Positions 53,536 through 62,716 of a stretch of DNA of 64,000 nucleotides are shown piece after piece; within the stretch, counting starts at the first letter, position 1, and every line of letters begins with the position of its first letter. The position numbers and the translations under genes are program-made. The DNA is taken from positions 1,054,001 through 1,118,000 of the forward strand of contig NZ_CP081855.1 of the NCBI RefSeq assembly GCF_019797825.1. Reading direction: 5' to 3'. The stretch is from Limosilactobacillus panis. GTDB taxonomy: Bacteria > Bacillota > Bacilli > Lactobacillales > Lactobacillaceae. Under the pieces are notes generated by a model. It made no database searches, was not told where the DNA came from, and was given only the letters and a program-made list of their open reading frames with translations.

Positions 53536-53826
53536 AAGAGCCTCCAATTTTATCCATTTATTCTTTTAAAGTTTAGCATAGACTAGAGAAATAATTTTAT
53601 GTAATGCACAGTAAATGTAAGATAATGGTTAAAACAAGGCTTGCTGATTGGCAGCAGATAACCATATCTTCGGGGTGGTTCATTATGCAATCGCATTAAA
53701 ACTATAATTTTAATGACAGGTTGATTATAAAGTTCATTCTCGCCTCTTTATTGCCTTCATTAGTAATCGCTGGACATCATACTTAGGAAATATATACTTT
53801 TTTTAAAGTATCCCACCTATGTTCCA

Positions 53827-54290
53827 GTACAGATCCGCGTTGCCTCGCCAGCTGATGCAAAGCAGCTATTGGCGATTTATGCGTAGATGTCGAGAAGACG
53901 GCGATTACTTTTGAATACACAATTTCCACCGTTTCGGAATTCGAAAGAAGAATGGTTGGTTTAAAATATGAAACGGTATCCGTACCTAGTATGATTGGTC
54001 GGTTGAGACGTCAATTTACATTGCTTGATCTTTCCGCCATCACGGAATTGGCAAAAAACCTTATGATAAAATTGAAGTCATTTGTCGTTCAATGAATACT
54101 ACAAACCTCAATGCCTGTATTGGCTATCCCCAAAGTAATATTAATTCATACCAAAAATTATGCTGCTTTTCACCGCCACCGCGGCTTTCAACTTGTTGGC
54201 CAAGGGTAACGTAAACGATGATTTTTGCTTCAATAAGGATCTCGGCTATCCCCGCGTAATCACTAGGGGTGCCGGTAAACAAAGCATGAT
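53827..54290 (+). pseudogene. Decayed GNAT acetyltransferase
   Basis: No open frame, but fragments in three frames match a phosphinothricin-type N-acetyltransferase in order: IRVASPADAKQLLAIYA, VEKTAITFEYTISTVSEFERRMV, TSIYIA then FRHHGIGKKPYDKIE (acetyl-CoA loop), ICRSMNTTNLNACIGYPQS, and NYAAFHRHRGFQLVGQ. Several frameshifts and stops separate them, and part of the middle is missing. Ends are approximate. The rest of the gap 53536-54395 shows no gene. Confidence 0.78.
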
Positions 54291-54395
54291 TGCCTTGACA
54301 ATTCGTTCGCTTAACTTGTGACTCGTACCCCGTTCTGGGAGAAGCTCTTATAAAATGCTATAATTTACTAGCAAAATAAGGAGGCTGACGGACAT

Positions 54396-54737
54396 ATGAC
54401 AGAAGCAGATTATGATGAGAACGGTTTTCGTGAGGACCTCAAAAACAGCAAGGACGTTTTACACCAACCGGATGCTGACCGCTCGGCTTGGGACCTCAAG
54501 GTGTTGGACTATGATCAAACACTTGCTGTTTTGAATGGTAAACTAGCGGTTAAACCAAACTTTAGCTTCGCAGATGATGTTCTCAAAAAAATTAGGGAAG
54601 AAAAACCACAGATAGATTCTGATGAGGACCTAAATAGCGTGATTGAAGATAAGTACCAGCAGATACTATTAGCCCGCTATAATGAGGACCAGGCAAAGAA
54701 CGTCTCCCGCAAAATAGTAAAAGATGATGATGAATAG
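54396..54737 (+). CDS. Hypothetical acidic protein (113 aa)
   Basis: A hydrophilic, acidic, probably helical protein (MTEADYDENGF to KIVKDDDE) with no membrane segment or recognised motif. AAGGAGG lies upstream of the ATG and an extended -10 (TGCTATAAT) at about 54355-54363 suggests its own promoter. It is an isolated unit next to a dispersed repeat that may terminate it. Function unknown. Confidence 0.7.
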   Translation: MTEADYDENGFREDLKNSKDVLHQPDADRSAWDLKVLDYDQTLAVLNGKLAVKPNFSFADDVLKKIREEKPQIDSDEDLNSVIEDKYQQILLARYNEDQAKNVSRKIVKDDDE

Positions 54738-54751
54738 AAAAAAAGAGCGAG

Positions 54752-54905
54752 ATAACTAGCTTGCTAGTTCGTTTTTCGAAACAAAGTAAGTCTTTAGAAA
54801 GCACAAAGAGGACTCTAACGTTCGGAAAAATCCGAACATTAGAGCCCTCTTTGTGTATGTAGTATTTTCAACTATGTAGGAGACTTATGTCGCAACCTTT
54901 TTTAT
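54752..54905 (+). repeat. Dispersed intergenic repeat, copy 3 of 3
   Basis: Same layout as the copies at 18731 and 33941: TAACTAGC-TT-GCTAGTTC palindrome, TTTCGAAACAAAGTAAG, CTTTAGAAAG, a hairpin (AGAGGACTCTAACGTTCGGA with TCCGAACATTAGAGCCCTCT, two mismatches), CTTTGTGTATGTAG, ATTTTCAACTATGTAGGAGAC and TTATGTCGCAACC with a T run. It lies between convergent genes. Confidence 0.86.
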
Positions 54906-54907
54906 CA

Positions 54908-57900
54908 TTAGAAGTCATGGCGGTAGGTGACCGTGCTCTTCCCCTGGTGCGCGACGACAATCAGTTGGTCAGGGACCTGCTCTTCTAGTTCAGTAACGTG
55001 ACTGATGATTCCAATCATCCGGTGGCCACCAAGTGCCTGTAATGAGCGTAAGGCATCCGTCAGCGCTTGCCGATCCAAAGAGCCGAAGCCTTCATCAATA
55101 AAGAAGGCATCAATACTGATTCCGCCACTCTGCTCTTGAATAATCTGGCAGAGGGCTAGAGAAAGGGCCAGTGAAGCCATAAAACTCTCACCCCCCGACA
55201 ATGTCCGCGCACTACGCGTTTTACCAGCATTGTCATCGTAAATATTGACCTCTAAGCCAGTCCACTTTGCACCGGCCCCGTGACTCTCGTTAGCAAGTTC
55301 AAACTGATACCGTCCGTTCGTAAGTTGGGCCAACTGCGAATTAGCCACAATTAAAACGTTCCGGAAATATGCTTGAAGGACGTAGCGTTCCAAGCCGATA
55401 TGGGTATTCGTATTTCCTGAAACAACATCCGTGAGCTTTTGCAGTTCACCAATGCGCTTATCTAATTGTTGATTATTACTCATTAACCGAGCCACTTTAT
55501 TTGTGATTTCCTTGGTTAGCTTTTGTTGTCCCCGCACTTGGCCAATTTCTTCTTGGATGGTCGCTGCTTGCTGTCGGACCGCGGATAAAGAAGCTTTAGT
55601 TTTCTCAAGGTTTGGTTGCTTTTTCCCCTTTGTTTGTGCCCGGAGGCGTTCTTGCTGAAGTTGCGTGTCGTGCAAGGCTCGCCGGTATGTTTGAACCTCT
55701 TGCTGATATCGTTCAAGTTCACCTAAGTCATCCGCTGCTTCCTGAAAGAAAGACCAGGACAAGTCACGGCGGTAATCGTTTAAGTCGTTAATGAGTTCTG
55801 TATGACTTTTTACTTGCTCTTTTTTCAGCCTTGTTTGTTTTTTTCTTGTTTGATTGATCTGGTTCTGGACAACGGCGACCTTTTCGGCCAACTCGTGCTC
55901 CTTGCTTTGGCAACTTAGCAGGTTTTCCTTATGCTTATTAATTTCTTGTTCCCAATTCTTAAGTTGATTTTTAGCGGCTTCACTGTCAGTAAAATTAGCC
56001 GGTAACCTTCCTTGCTTTTCGTCCAAGCTGGTTTGAACCTTAGCTAAATTCTGGCTTAATTGAGTACCGACTGCCTGCACCTGGCTGAGCTTATCTTGTT
56101 GGTCTGCTAGCTGTTCTTTAACGGTGCTTAACTGGTCTTGCCAGTCGTGCACCCGTTTCTGCTGACCCCTCAGATTGTTCTCCTGTTGTGTAAGCTGGTC
56201 ATCGGAATCAGCAATTAGTTTCTTCCCATCGTCTTTTGGAAGCTTATCAACGCCCAGGCTCTTACTAACCGCTGCACGTAATTTATCAATCTGCATACCC
56301 AGGTCGCTAGCGGTCTGTTTCCCCTGCCGCAGTTGCTCACCAAGTTTGTCAAAAGTTGTCCGCCTGCTTTGTAGCTTGTTAAGAGCCCGTTTGACCTGCT
56401 CTTCAGTGACCACGGAGCTGTCTTGGGATAAGTGGGCTGGTTGGGGGTGGTCAGGTGAACCACAAACCGGGCACGGGGAGCCCGGCTTTAGGCGGGTAGC
56501 TAGTTCAGCGATTTGTTGACGGGCATACGCATCGTTAAGATCTTCGTAATGGCTTTTTTGATCGTTGGTAGCAATCCGTTGGCATTGAAGTTTATCTGCA
56601 AGTTCCTTGTTTTGCTTCTGAACTGCTAGTTGCTTGTCAACCAGTAATTTAAGGTCCTGACTCTCCTGAAGCAGTTGTTGGTGAGCGGCCTGCTTCTTGG
56701 TAAGGTCGACCTCTTCAGTGGCCAGTTGATCCTTAATTTTCAACTGGTCAGTAAGTTTCGCTTGTTGACTAATCAAACAGGTCACATTATCCTGGCCAGC
56801 CTTTTCCTTCTTTTGGTTATCCGCAACTTTCTTGGTTAGTGTCGCCACCTTAGACCGTACTAAATCGACATCTTGAAATAACGGAAGAACTTCTTTGAGT
56901 TGGTCATGTTGACGTTTCAAGTCATTAATTGTTCCTTCTAAGCCTTGAAGCTTATTCAATTCCGTGGCCACTGCCGTATGTTGAGTCCGCGTACTGGCAA
57001 ATTCTGTGCTCAACTCACTTATTTCAGCTTCTAGCTGGTCATAATGCTCCTTGTCAGCTTGCCACTGGTGATAGAGCAACTGGTGCTTTTGAAACCATTG
57101 GAGGTCGTTCACCCGTTGAGAAACCTCTTCAATGTTGGCCCGTTGTTTAAGCAGGGTTTTCTCCTTCTGCTTGACCTCTGCTAGTTCCTGGAATGACTTC
57201 TTAAGCTGTTGCTCACTGTGCAATTGGTCATTATACTTATCAATATCCTTTTGTAGTTGTCGCTGGCTTCCTTTTAAATCGCTGAGCTGCTGATCCAACG
57301 ACGCCGAATATTTCGCAGTAGCGGTATCCCACTGACTGTTTGGCAATTGGGAATCGACCTGAGGAAGAGATTCCTTGGCCGATTGAATTCGCATTCGTTG
57401 CTTTTCCCAGTCGCCTTTTCGCGTCTTGAGTTGGTCCTTGAGCTTTTCAGCCCATTTTGCGTATAAACTGGTCCCAAAAAGATTCCGCAAGAGTGTTTCC
57501 TTATCATTACTGTTAGAATCTAAGAATTGGCGAAACTTGCCCTGGGGCAAGAGGACAATCTGTTTAAACTGGTCCTTGGTCATGTTGAGGAGACCCACGA
57601 TAAAGGAATCAACGTCCTTCACCTTAGTCAGTTCGTGGGGTGCAGAAGAGTCTAGTGGGTAGATAAGATTAACGGCCTGGTTGTGCTGAATCAACTTTCC
57701 TCGCCTTCCCTGAAGGACCTGCTTGGGACGGCGAGTTATCCGATAACGCATCCCCTGGTGGTTAAAGGTGAACGATATCTTAGTTTCTTGATTGACGGGT
57801 GCAAAGTCGGAACGCAGGTCCGTTGCGGACCGGTCACGATCGTTCGTTGTTTGGCCAAAAAGGGCGTAACACATGGCATCAAAAATCGTCGTCTTCCCTG

Positions 57901-58012
57901 CTCCGGTGTTTCCCGCAACAAGAAAAAGGGGGCGGTCATAAAATTGGGTAAAGTCAATTGTTTCATGTTTATATGGCCCAAAGTAGTCAAGAGTAATTTT
58001 TTCTGGTCGCAT
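54908..58012 (-). CDS. sbcC: Exonuclease SbcC
   Basis: SMC-like ATPase subunit of the SbcCD nuclease that opens hairpins and processes DNA ends. In 1,034 residues: N-terminal IDFTQF and Walker A GNTGAGKTTIFDAMCYALFG, two long coiled coils meeting at the zinc hook CPVCGSPDHP (about residue 505), and a C-terminal signature LSGGESFMASLALSLAL with Walker B IDAFFIDEGFGSLD. ATG 58012 lies one base after the sbcD stop and follows GGGGGAAAG. Operon with sbcD. Confidence 0.95.
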   Translation of the reverse strand: MRPEKITLDYFGPYKHETIDFTQFYDRPLFLVAGNTGAGKTTIFDAMCYALFGQTTNDRDRSATDLRSDFAPVNQETKISFTFNHQGMRYRITRRPKQVLQGRRGKLIQHNQAVNLIYPLDSSAPHELTKVKDVDSFIVGLLNMTKDQFKQIVLLPQGKFRQFLDSNSNDKETLLRNLFGTSLYAKWAEKLKDQLKTRKGDWEKQRMRIQSAKESLPQVDSQLPNSQWDTATAKYSASLDQQLSDLKGSQRQLQKDIDKYNDQLHSEQQLKKSFQELAEVKQKEKTLLKQRANIEEVSQRVNDLQWFQKHQLLYHQWQADKEHYDQLEAEISELSTEFASTRTQHTAVATELNKLQGLEGTINDLKRQHDQLKEVLPLFQDVDLVRSKVATLTKKVADNQKKEKAGQDNVTCLISQQAKLTDQLKIKDQLATEEVDLTKKQAAHQQLLQESQDLKLLVDKQLAVQKQNKELADKLQCQRIATNDQKSHYEDLNDAYARQQIAELATRLKPGSPCPVCGSPDHPQPAHLSQDSSVVTEEQVKRALNKLQSRRTTFDKLGEQLRQGKQTASDLGMQIDKLRAAVSKSLGVDKLPKDDGKKLIADSDDQLTQQENNLRGQQKRVHDWQDQLSTVKEQLADQQDKLSQVQAVGTQLSQNLAKVQTSLDEKQGRLPANFTDSEAAKNQLKNWEQEINKHKENLLSCQSKEHELAEKVAVVQNQINQTRKKQTRLKKEQVKSHTELINDLNDYRRDLSWSFFQEAADDLGELERYQQEVQTYRRALHDTQLQQERLRAQTKGKKQPNLEKTKASLSAVRQQAATIQEEIGQVRGQQKLTKEITNKVARLMSNNQQLDKRIGELQKLTDVVSGNTNTHIGLERYVLQAYFRNVLIVANSQLAQLTNGRYQFELANESHGAGAKWTGLEVNIYDDNAGKTRSARTLSGGESFMASLALSLALCQIIQEQSGGISIDAFFIDEGFGSLDRQALTDALRSLQALGGHRMIGIISHVTELEEQVPDQLIVVAHQGKSTVTYRHDF

Positions 58013-58013
58013 C

Positions 58014-59129
58014 CTACTTTCCCCCTTCAATTTCACTAAGCGTTAACTTGGCCACCTTTAATTGGGTTGGTGACAACTGATTCCCAGTTGTTTCGGTATA
58101 GAAGTCAGTCAATAGGTCTAAAGGCGCCGCTTTAGCCCGCTTAATGTTAGCCTGGCGACGGGTCATTTGTGCTAAAGCAGTTCGGTGCAGGGTTACTATC
58201 TTGGGATAGTAAGCCCGCAAGCGGTTTAGTACGTCGGGAATCCTTCCCTGGTCAGTCAACTCAATATCATAGAAATCGTCTGTCGGCTGTTGCTTAGCAT
58301 CCTTAACGAGGTCAGCAAAACTGCCCTTCAAGAGGTGGATATCGTGAACCGGCTTTAGAGGAATCCACTTAGTCTGGAAGGGATCAGTATCCACCAGCCA
58401 CATCCCCTTCTCTTGCTTGGCCTCCGAAACGGAAAACTTCATCGGCGACCCGCTATACTTAATCCGCTCATCATGGAGGGCATTCTTATTATGAAGGTGG
58501 CCGAGGGCAACGTAATCAAATGGTGCCAGTGTTTCCGTAGAAACTGGACTAAGCCCCCCAACTTCAATCAGTGTTTCGGAATCCGCTGTCCTCTTACTCC
58601 CCGCCGCAAAGAAGTGCGCAATCAAGACGTGTTTTTTTGCGGGAAGAAATGACTTTTCCATTTCGGCCACAATTCTTTGCATTGCTAGGTCAACATTCTT
58701 AATCTTAGAATCGTTGAAATAATTACGTACTGTTTGAATGCCAAAGAACGGGAGGAGGAAGAACTGGGTGTCCCCCAGGACAACCGGATTAAAAGCTTTC
58801 GCAAGGCTAGTTTGCAGGAAGAAGTTTTTGAATGAAAACCAGTCGGCTCCTGCACTCAGACGGGAAGCTGAATCATGATTTCCACTAATTGCTAGGACCG
58901 GAAATTTATCAACGAGGTTTAGCCGTTTGAGCATACTGTTTAAGGCCCGAACCGCTGTCTCGCTGGGGATACTCGAATCATAAAGGTCCCCGGCGATGAC
59001 GACGGCATCAACCTGTTCTGCCTTTGCCACATCCTCAATTTGCTTAAAAAGTTCACGCTGGTCATCCAGCAAACTAAAGCCGCTGAGGGTCTTACCAATG
59101 TGCCAATCAGCCGTATGTAAAAATCGCAT
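58014..59129 (-). CDS. sbcD: Exonuclease SbcD
   Basis: Mre11-type nuclease partner of SbcC. The 371-residue protein has the metallophosphatase motifs FLHTADWHIGKTL, VIAGDLYDSS, ISGNHDSASR, HVLIAHFF and ALGHLHNK, then the C-terminal capping and SbcC-binding parts. CAGGAGGA is upstream of the ATG. The unknown 59.1-60.2 kb gene lies 21 bases upstream on the same strand and may be co-transcribed. Confidence 0.95.
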   Translation of the reverse strand: MRFLHTADWHIGKTLSGFSLLDDQRELFKQIEDVAKAEQVDAVVIAGDLYDSSIPSETAVRALNSMLKRLNLVDKFPVLAISGNHDSASRLSAGADWFSFKNFFLQTSLAKAFNPVVLGDTQFFLLPFFGIQTVRNYFNDSKIKNVDLAMQRIVAEMEKSFLPAKKHVLIAHFFAAGSKRTADSETLIEVGGLSPVSTETLAPFDYVALGHLHNKNALHDERIKYSGSPMKFSVSEAKQEKGMWLVDTDPFQTKWIPLKPVHDIHLLKGSFADLVKDAKQQPTDDFYDIELTDQGRIPDVLNRLRAYYPKIVTLHRTALAQMTRRQANIKRAKAAPLDLLTDFYTETTGNQLSPTQLKVAKLTLSEIEGGK

Positions 59130-59150
59130 TAAAATCCTCCTGAAGTTACA

Positions 59151-59444
59151 TTAATTCTGGATTATTTCTAAAAGGGCGTCCCCGACTTCCTTATTGCGGA
59201 GATAATACTGATTCTTCAATGACGGATTCTCCCACAAGGCTTTGAGGACCCTTTCAGGATTGAAACTGTCGGCAAGCACCGCCAGCAAGATGGCAAGGTC
59301 CTTAACCCGGCGCCGCTTTACCCGGACCTGGTGCAAGCGCTCCGCAAATTTTTCGGTGTCTAATTGGCTGATATCAACTATTTCTACTGTATTGGAGGTA
59401 GTCCTGAAGGATGTCACCGTCGTACTGGGCCAATAACTGGTCAA
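59151..59444 (-). CDS. C-terminal part of the unknown gene upstream, in a shifted frame
   Basis: An open frame whose credible part (about the last 75 codons, from VEIVDISQLDTEKFAERLHQV to LLEIIQN) is helical and Arg/Leu-rich. It has no ribosome site of its own; its only early starts are TTG/GTG inside the end of the preceding gene. A single-base insertion near 59387-59398 would join the two into one protein of about 355 residues, which I consider the likelier original state. Confidence 0.45.
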   Translation of the reverse strand: MTSYWPSTTVTSFRTTSNTVEIVDISQLDTEKFAERLHQVRVKRRRVKDLAILLAVLADSFNPERVLKALWENPSLKNQYYLRNKEVGDALLEIIQN

Positions 59445-60222
59445 CTTGATTCTTCTTAGTCAATGCCAGTGCAAGATAGGATAACGCATCAAAGACTTTT
59501 TGTGCATTATATTCAGTGAAATCGACTGCAGGTAAGGGCTCACTACGCAAATATCGATTGACTGGCAAATTATTTCTCGCCGGATCAAAATGATCAGTGA
59601 GTTGTGTATGGAGACGCATTACCAGGTGCCGCACCAATTTGGTGTCAAAATCAGTTGCTTCTTGGTTCGTCCCAGCATTACCATCGCGCGGCCAGACGAT
59701 GACTCCAGTACTCAAGTCAATCACCTTTAGTTGGGAGGGGTCAAAATCGGGATATTTTTTCCATAATCGCGGGTTATTTTGAATATTAGCGGCCGTTACC
59801 TCAGCCTTTCGTTGGTCGTTCCACCGTTTAACAGTCTGGTTGAGGGTACTAACGAGTGATCCGTTCTTGCCACTACTGTTGTAGAAGAACCGACCTGAAG
59901 AAATATCAATTGTGATTGCAAAAACCTTATTATCTGCTAATGAGATTGGACAAGTATGCGGTAGATTTTCCTTCTGGACGTGATTACCCTTAATTTTTAA
60001 CGGTGTACTCGTTCCCTTCTCAAGATCAAAAGCTGCTAATCGTTGGCAGTTGCGGTTCTTAAAGCGTGTTGGAAACTTATTCATTAGCTTTAATATATCT
60101 TGCTCCAATGCTGACTGTTCCGGCCATTCACGGCGGGCAAGATCTTTTAGCGAGAAATTATTACGAGTGGTCCAGTAAGTCTGATTACCGCTTTTAGCAG
60201 TATAGATAAGGTTGACGGGCAT
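59374..60222 (-). CDS. Hypothetical protein, probable N-terminal part of a frameshifted gene
   Basis: A 282-residue soluble protein not recognised as any family. The first 120 residues are mixed (MPVNLIYTAKSGNQTYWTTRN, FPTRFKNRNCQRLAAFD); VFAITIDISSGRFFYN and LKVIDLSTGVIVWPRDG look like beta strands; the end is helical. No nuclease or ATPase motif is visible. GGAG is 8 bases before the ATG. A minus-strand extended -10 (TGATATAAT) at about 60269-60277 gives it a promoter. It lies between the PLD-ATPase gene and sbcD, all on one strand, hinting at a DNA-related role. Confidence 0.65.
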   Translation of the reverse strand: MPVNLIYTAKSGNQTYWTTRNNFSLKDLARREWPEQSALEQDILKLMNKFPTRFKNRNCQRLAAFDLEKGTSTPLKIKGNHVQKENLPHTCPISLADNKVFAITIDISSGRFFYNSSGKNGSLVSTLNQTVKRWNDQRKAEVTAANIQNNPRLWKKYPDFDPSQLKVIDLSTGVIVWPRDGNAGTNQEATDFDTKLVRHLVMRLHTQLTDHFDPARNNLPVNRYLRSEPLPAVDFTEYNAQKVFDALSYLALALTKKNQVDQLLAQYDGDILQDYLQYSRNS

Positions 60223-60305
60223 GATAATAACTCCTTTTGAAACGTGGTAAGTAACACTGCTAACTAAGATTATATCAGTTTTGGTCTACCTAATCTTGAT
60301 AAAAA

Positions 60306-62525
60306 TTATTTTCGAAAGAGTCGCGATAACAGCCCCTTCTTCTTTGTGTCTTGCTGATTTTTCATCTGTTTCATCATCTGGTTCATTATTTTAGTCTGGT
60401 CCTGAATAACCTGAGCGTTTTGCTCATCACGCTTTTTCTGGAGCTTGAGCATCTCCGCTAGCTGATCATCTTGCCGTTCACTCTTATGGACTTTGTTGTA
60501 ATAGTTGCGGATAAGGGGTTCGCCGATGTAGTGGTCAAACTTATCAATATTTAAAATCATCCCGTTATCGTACTGGTAAATAGCGATTCCTAACTCGCGG
60601 GGAAACATATTGAAGTAATTATCGAGAGTCTGGTTAATATTTTCATAAGCACTCCCCTTCAAATTATTGAAGATGGCCTTGGAAACTGTAAATTGCTGGT
60701 CGTCCCCCGATGTAAAGGCAACGTGCTGGAAGCCGTCATCTCTAATCAGCATCTTCCAGGTAATCCGGTTACGGTCTACCTTATAGTTATAGTTCTCATC
60801 GATGATATCTGCCAACTCACTTTCCAGGCCAAAATGAGCGAGCAGGTCCTTTACAATGGCTTTCGTTTGGCTCAGGTAATCATCAATTAAGTTGCTTTCT
60901 TCAATTCCAGAAAGATTATTCAGCCGGTCGTTCAGTTCATGAGTAACATAGCGGTAAATGTGGTCGTTTGTATTGTTGACCAGAATTTCAAAGTTATACT
61001 TTTGCTGGTCCATTTCCAGCCACCCGGCTTCAAAGGAAAGGTAGTAGACCCGTTTAGTGATTTCCTCGAGGTTGTTAATGCTACGGCTTCCGGCGTTATG
61101 GTTCATCGCAAAGATATTAATATTGTGGATACCTTTGATCGTGTTGGACCACTGTTTGATGGCGTTAGTGGAAACCTTACTGTGGAGGAAATTATCATTT
61201 AATTCATCAATGATCATTGGTGAAACAAACCGCCCCGACTGTAAATAGTGGCCAAGAAAGTCGACTGCCCGGTTTGTGTGGGAACTAATTCCCTGGTTAA
61301 TTTGTAGGTACTCGATACTATCTGAATGGTCACCAATAAAACGCTTGAAGTAATCGCGGACTAAGAGGGTCTTCCCCGTTGTTCCGCGACCAATGAGGAC
61401 CATTGAAACGGGGACCTGGTCGGGACTTTTGGCAAAGTTAGAATCTCGATAAATTTGACGGATTTTCCAAATCAAGGGAGCCGTCATTAAATACATAAAG
61501 GTAGAGAGCGCTTGTTGGCTCTCGTCGCGTACCTTGTTATAACGGAAACTTTTAATAATCTGGACAAAGTTTACAACGTCCTCTCGACTAACGATACTGA
61601 TATTTGCCTGGAGGGGATAAAAGCGGTTGGTCGTTGGGTCCTGGACGATCAACTCACCACTATCGCTATATGACCACATTGGCTTTGGGTACAAAGAATT
61701 TGCCGGGACGTCAGTTATCTGCTTATCATCCTTGAAGGACTGGTAAACAATTTTTTGAACCTTCTTTCGGGTTTGCTGTGGTGTCCGGCGCTTATTCCCT
61801 TTCGGCGTGTAAATAGCTTTGACGATCTCCGTTGCGGCCTGAGGAAGCAATTCGTAGGAATCATCGATGGCAGCCTTCTTGGCAACAACTTTACGCACGT
61901 CTTCGGTAGAAAATTTAACTTTATTGCTTTCAACCGCGTTTAAGACATCCGTTGTCAATAATTCACCAATCTCTTGGCGACTTTTATTCTTCAGCTGGTC
62001 AATAATCTTGCGGTCGAGGTATTCGGCGCTATCCTCATTGAAGTTCTTTAGAAATAACTTATGGTGAGCCTGATATAATGAATCGTCAGTTGTCCCAGTA
62101 TACATCCACATTAACTCGTGGTTAGAACTTGTTGCTCGCCTAGTTAAATTCATTGATCCATTAAATAAGCGGAAATGATCACTCTGGCGAAGGATGAAGT
62201 ACTTACTGTGAAATAATGGTCCCTTGGTAAATTTAAGGTGAAGGGTCTGGTCCGCCAGGCGGTCAATAAAATTATCGCTGGTGTTTGCTAAGGCTTTCGC
62301 ACGTTGGCTGATGTTAAAGAATTGGTTCATCGCTTGACTGGTCTGCTGATCTTCCAGCCCCAAGATTAGGTTTACCTGTTTGAACCGGGATAATAGCTCC
62401 TGATCAATGATCTTAAAGCTACTAACAAAAGAAACTCCCGCGAAGTAATCGTAACCATCCAGTAGTGAAAAGAAATCAGGTTGGTTAAGCATCCTCTGCT
62501 CATTGAGATCGTATATTGTCAGCAT
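60306..62525 (-). CDS. PLD-like nuclease / P-loop ATPase fusion protein
   Basis: A 739-residue protein. Residues 1-160 form a phospholipase D-type nuclease domain with one HKD-like motif: FHSKYF (His106, Lys108) and GSMNLT (Gly123 to Asn126). A linker with a basic stretch (GNKRRTPQQTRKK) leads to a AAA+-like P-loop domain: Walker A GRGTTGKT (379-386), Walker B MIIDELND (437-444), a sensor-like NIFAMNHN and an Arg in EEITKRVYYLSFE. The C-terminus is a Met/Gln/Lys-rich coiled coil ending KKGLLSRLFRK. A single HKD motif implies a dimer. ATG 62525 follows GGGAGG. The layout suits a DNA-targeting, possibly defensive enzyme, but function is inferred only. Confidence 0.8.
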   Translation of the reverse strand: MLTIYDLNEQRMLNQPDFFSLLDGYDYFAGVSFVSSFKIIDQELLSRFKQVNLILGLEDQQTSQAMNQFFNISQRAKALANTSDNFIDRLADQTLHLKFTKGPLFHSKYFILRQSDHFRLFNGSMNLTRRATSSNHELMWMYTGTTDDSLYQAHHKLFLKNFNEDSAEYLDRKIIDQLKNKSRQEIGELLTTDVLNAVESNKVKFSTEDVRKVVAKKAAIDDSYELLPQAATEIVKAIYTPKGNKRRTPQQTRKKVQKIVYQSFKDDKQITDVPANSLYPKPMWSYSDSGELIVQDPTTNRFYPLQANISIVSREDVVNFVQIIKSFRYNKVRDESQQALSTFMYLMTAPLIWKIRQIYRDSNFAKSPDQVPVSMVLIGRGTTGKTLLVRDYFKRFIGDHSDSIEYLQINQGISSHTNRAVDFLGHYLQSGRFVSPMIIDELNDNFLHSKVSTNAIKQWSNTIKGIHNINIFAMNHNAGSRSINNLEEITKRVYYLSFEAGWLEMDQQKYNFEILVNNTNDHIYRYVTHELNDRLNNLSGIEESNLIDDYLSQTKAIVKDLLAHFGLESELADIIDENYNYKVDRNRITWKMLIRDDGFQHVAFTSGDDQQFTVSKAIFNNLKGSAYENINQTLDNYFNMFPRELGIAIYQYDNGMILNIDKFDHYIGEPLIRNYYNKVHKSERQDDQLAEMLKLQKKRDEQNAQVIQDQTKIMNQMMKQMKNQQDTKKKGLLSRLFRK

Positions 62526-62682
62526 CGTAGATCCTCCCATTTGTATTCCTCTCCTATTCTACTAGATTGCAAAATGATTGGCGAATGTAAGGCGCTATTC
62601 AAAATCTGTTTATCAATAGTTTATCGACAGAATACTGTGTTTACGGCTTCTAAAAGGTTTTAATATTATTTAATAAAATAAT

Positions 62683-62710
62683 TTGACTTTTATTTTCATA
62701 ATCATATAAT
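62683..62710 (+). promoter_or_regulatory. Consensus promoter of the candidate small RNA
   Basis: TTGACT (62683-62688), a 16-base AT-rich spacer and a perfect TATAAT (62705-62710), in an AT-rich stretch with no gene downstream for about 240 bases. Confidence 0.8.
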
Positions 62711-62716
62711 AATTGT

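Noticed and set aside
59130..59150. LexA box before sbcD
   Set aside because: The 21-base gap contains only a ribosome site; no CGAAC-N4-GTT pattern is present.
59374..59444. Programmed +1 frameshift in the unknown gene
   Set aside because: The overlap has no prfB-like slippery CTT-TGA or similar signal, so a simple insertion is more likely.
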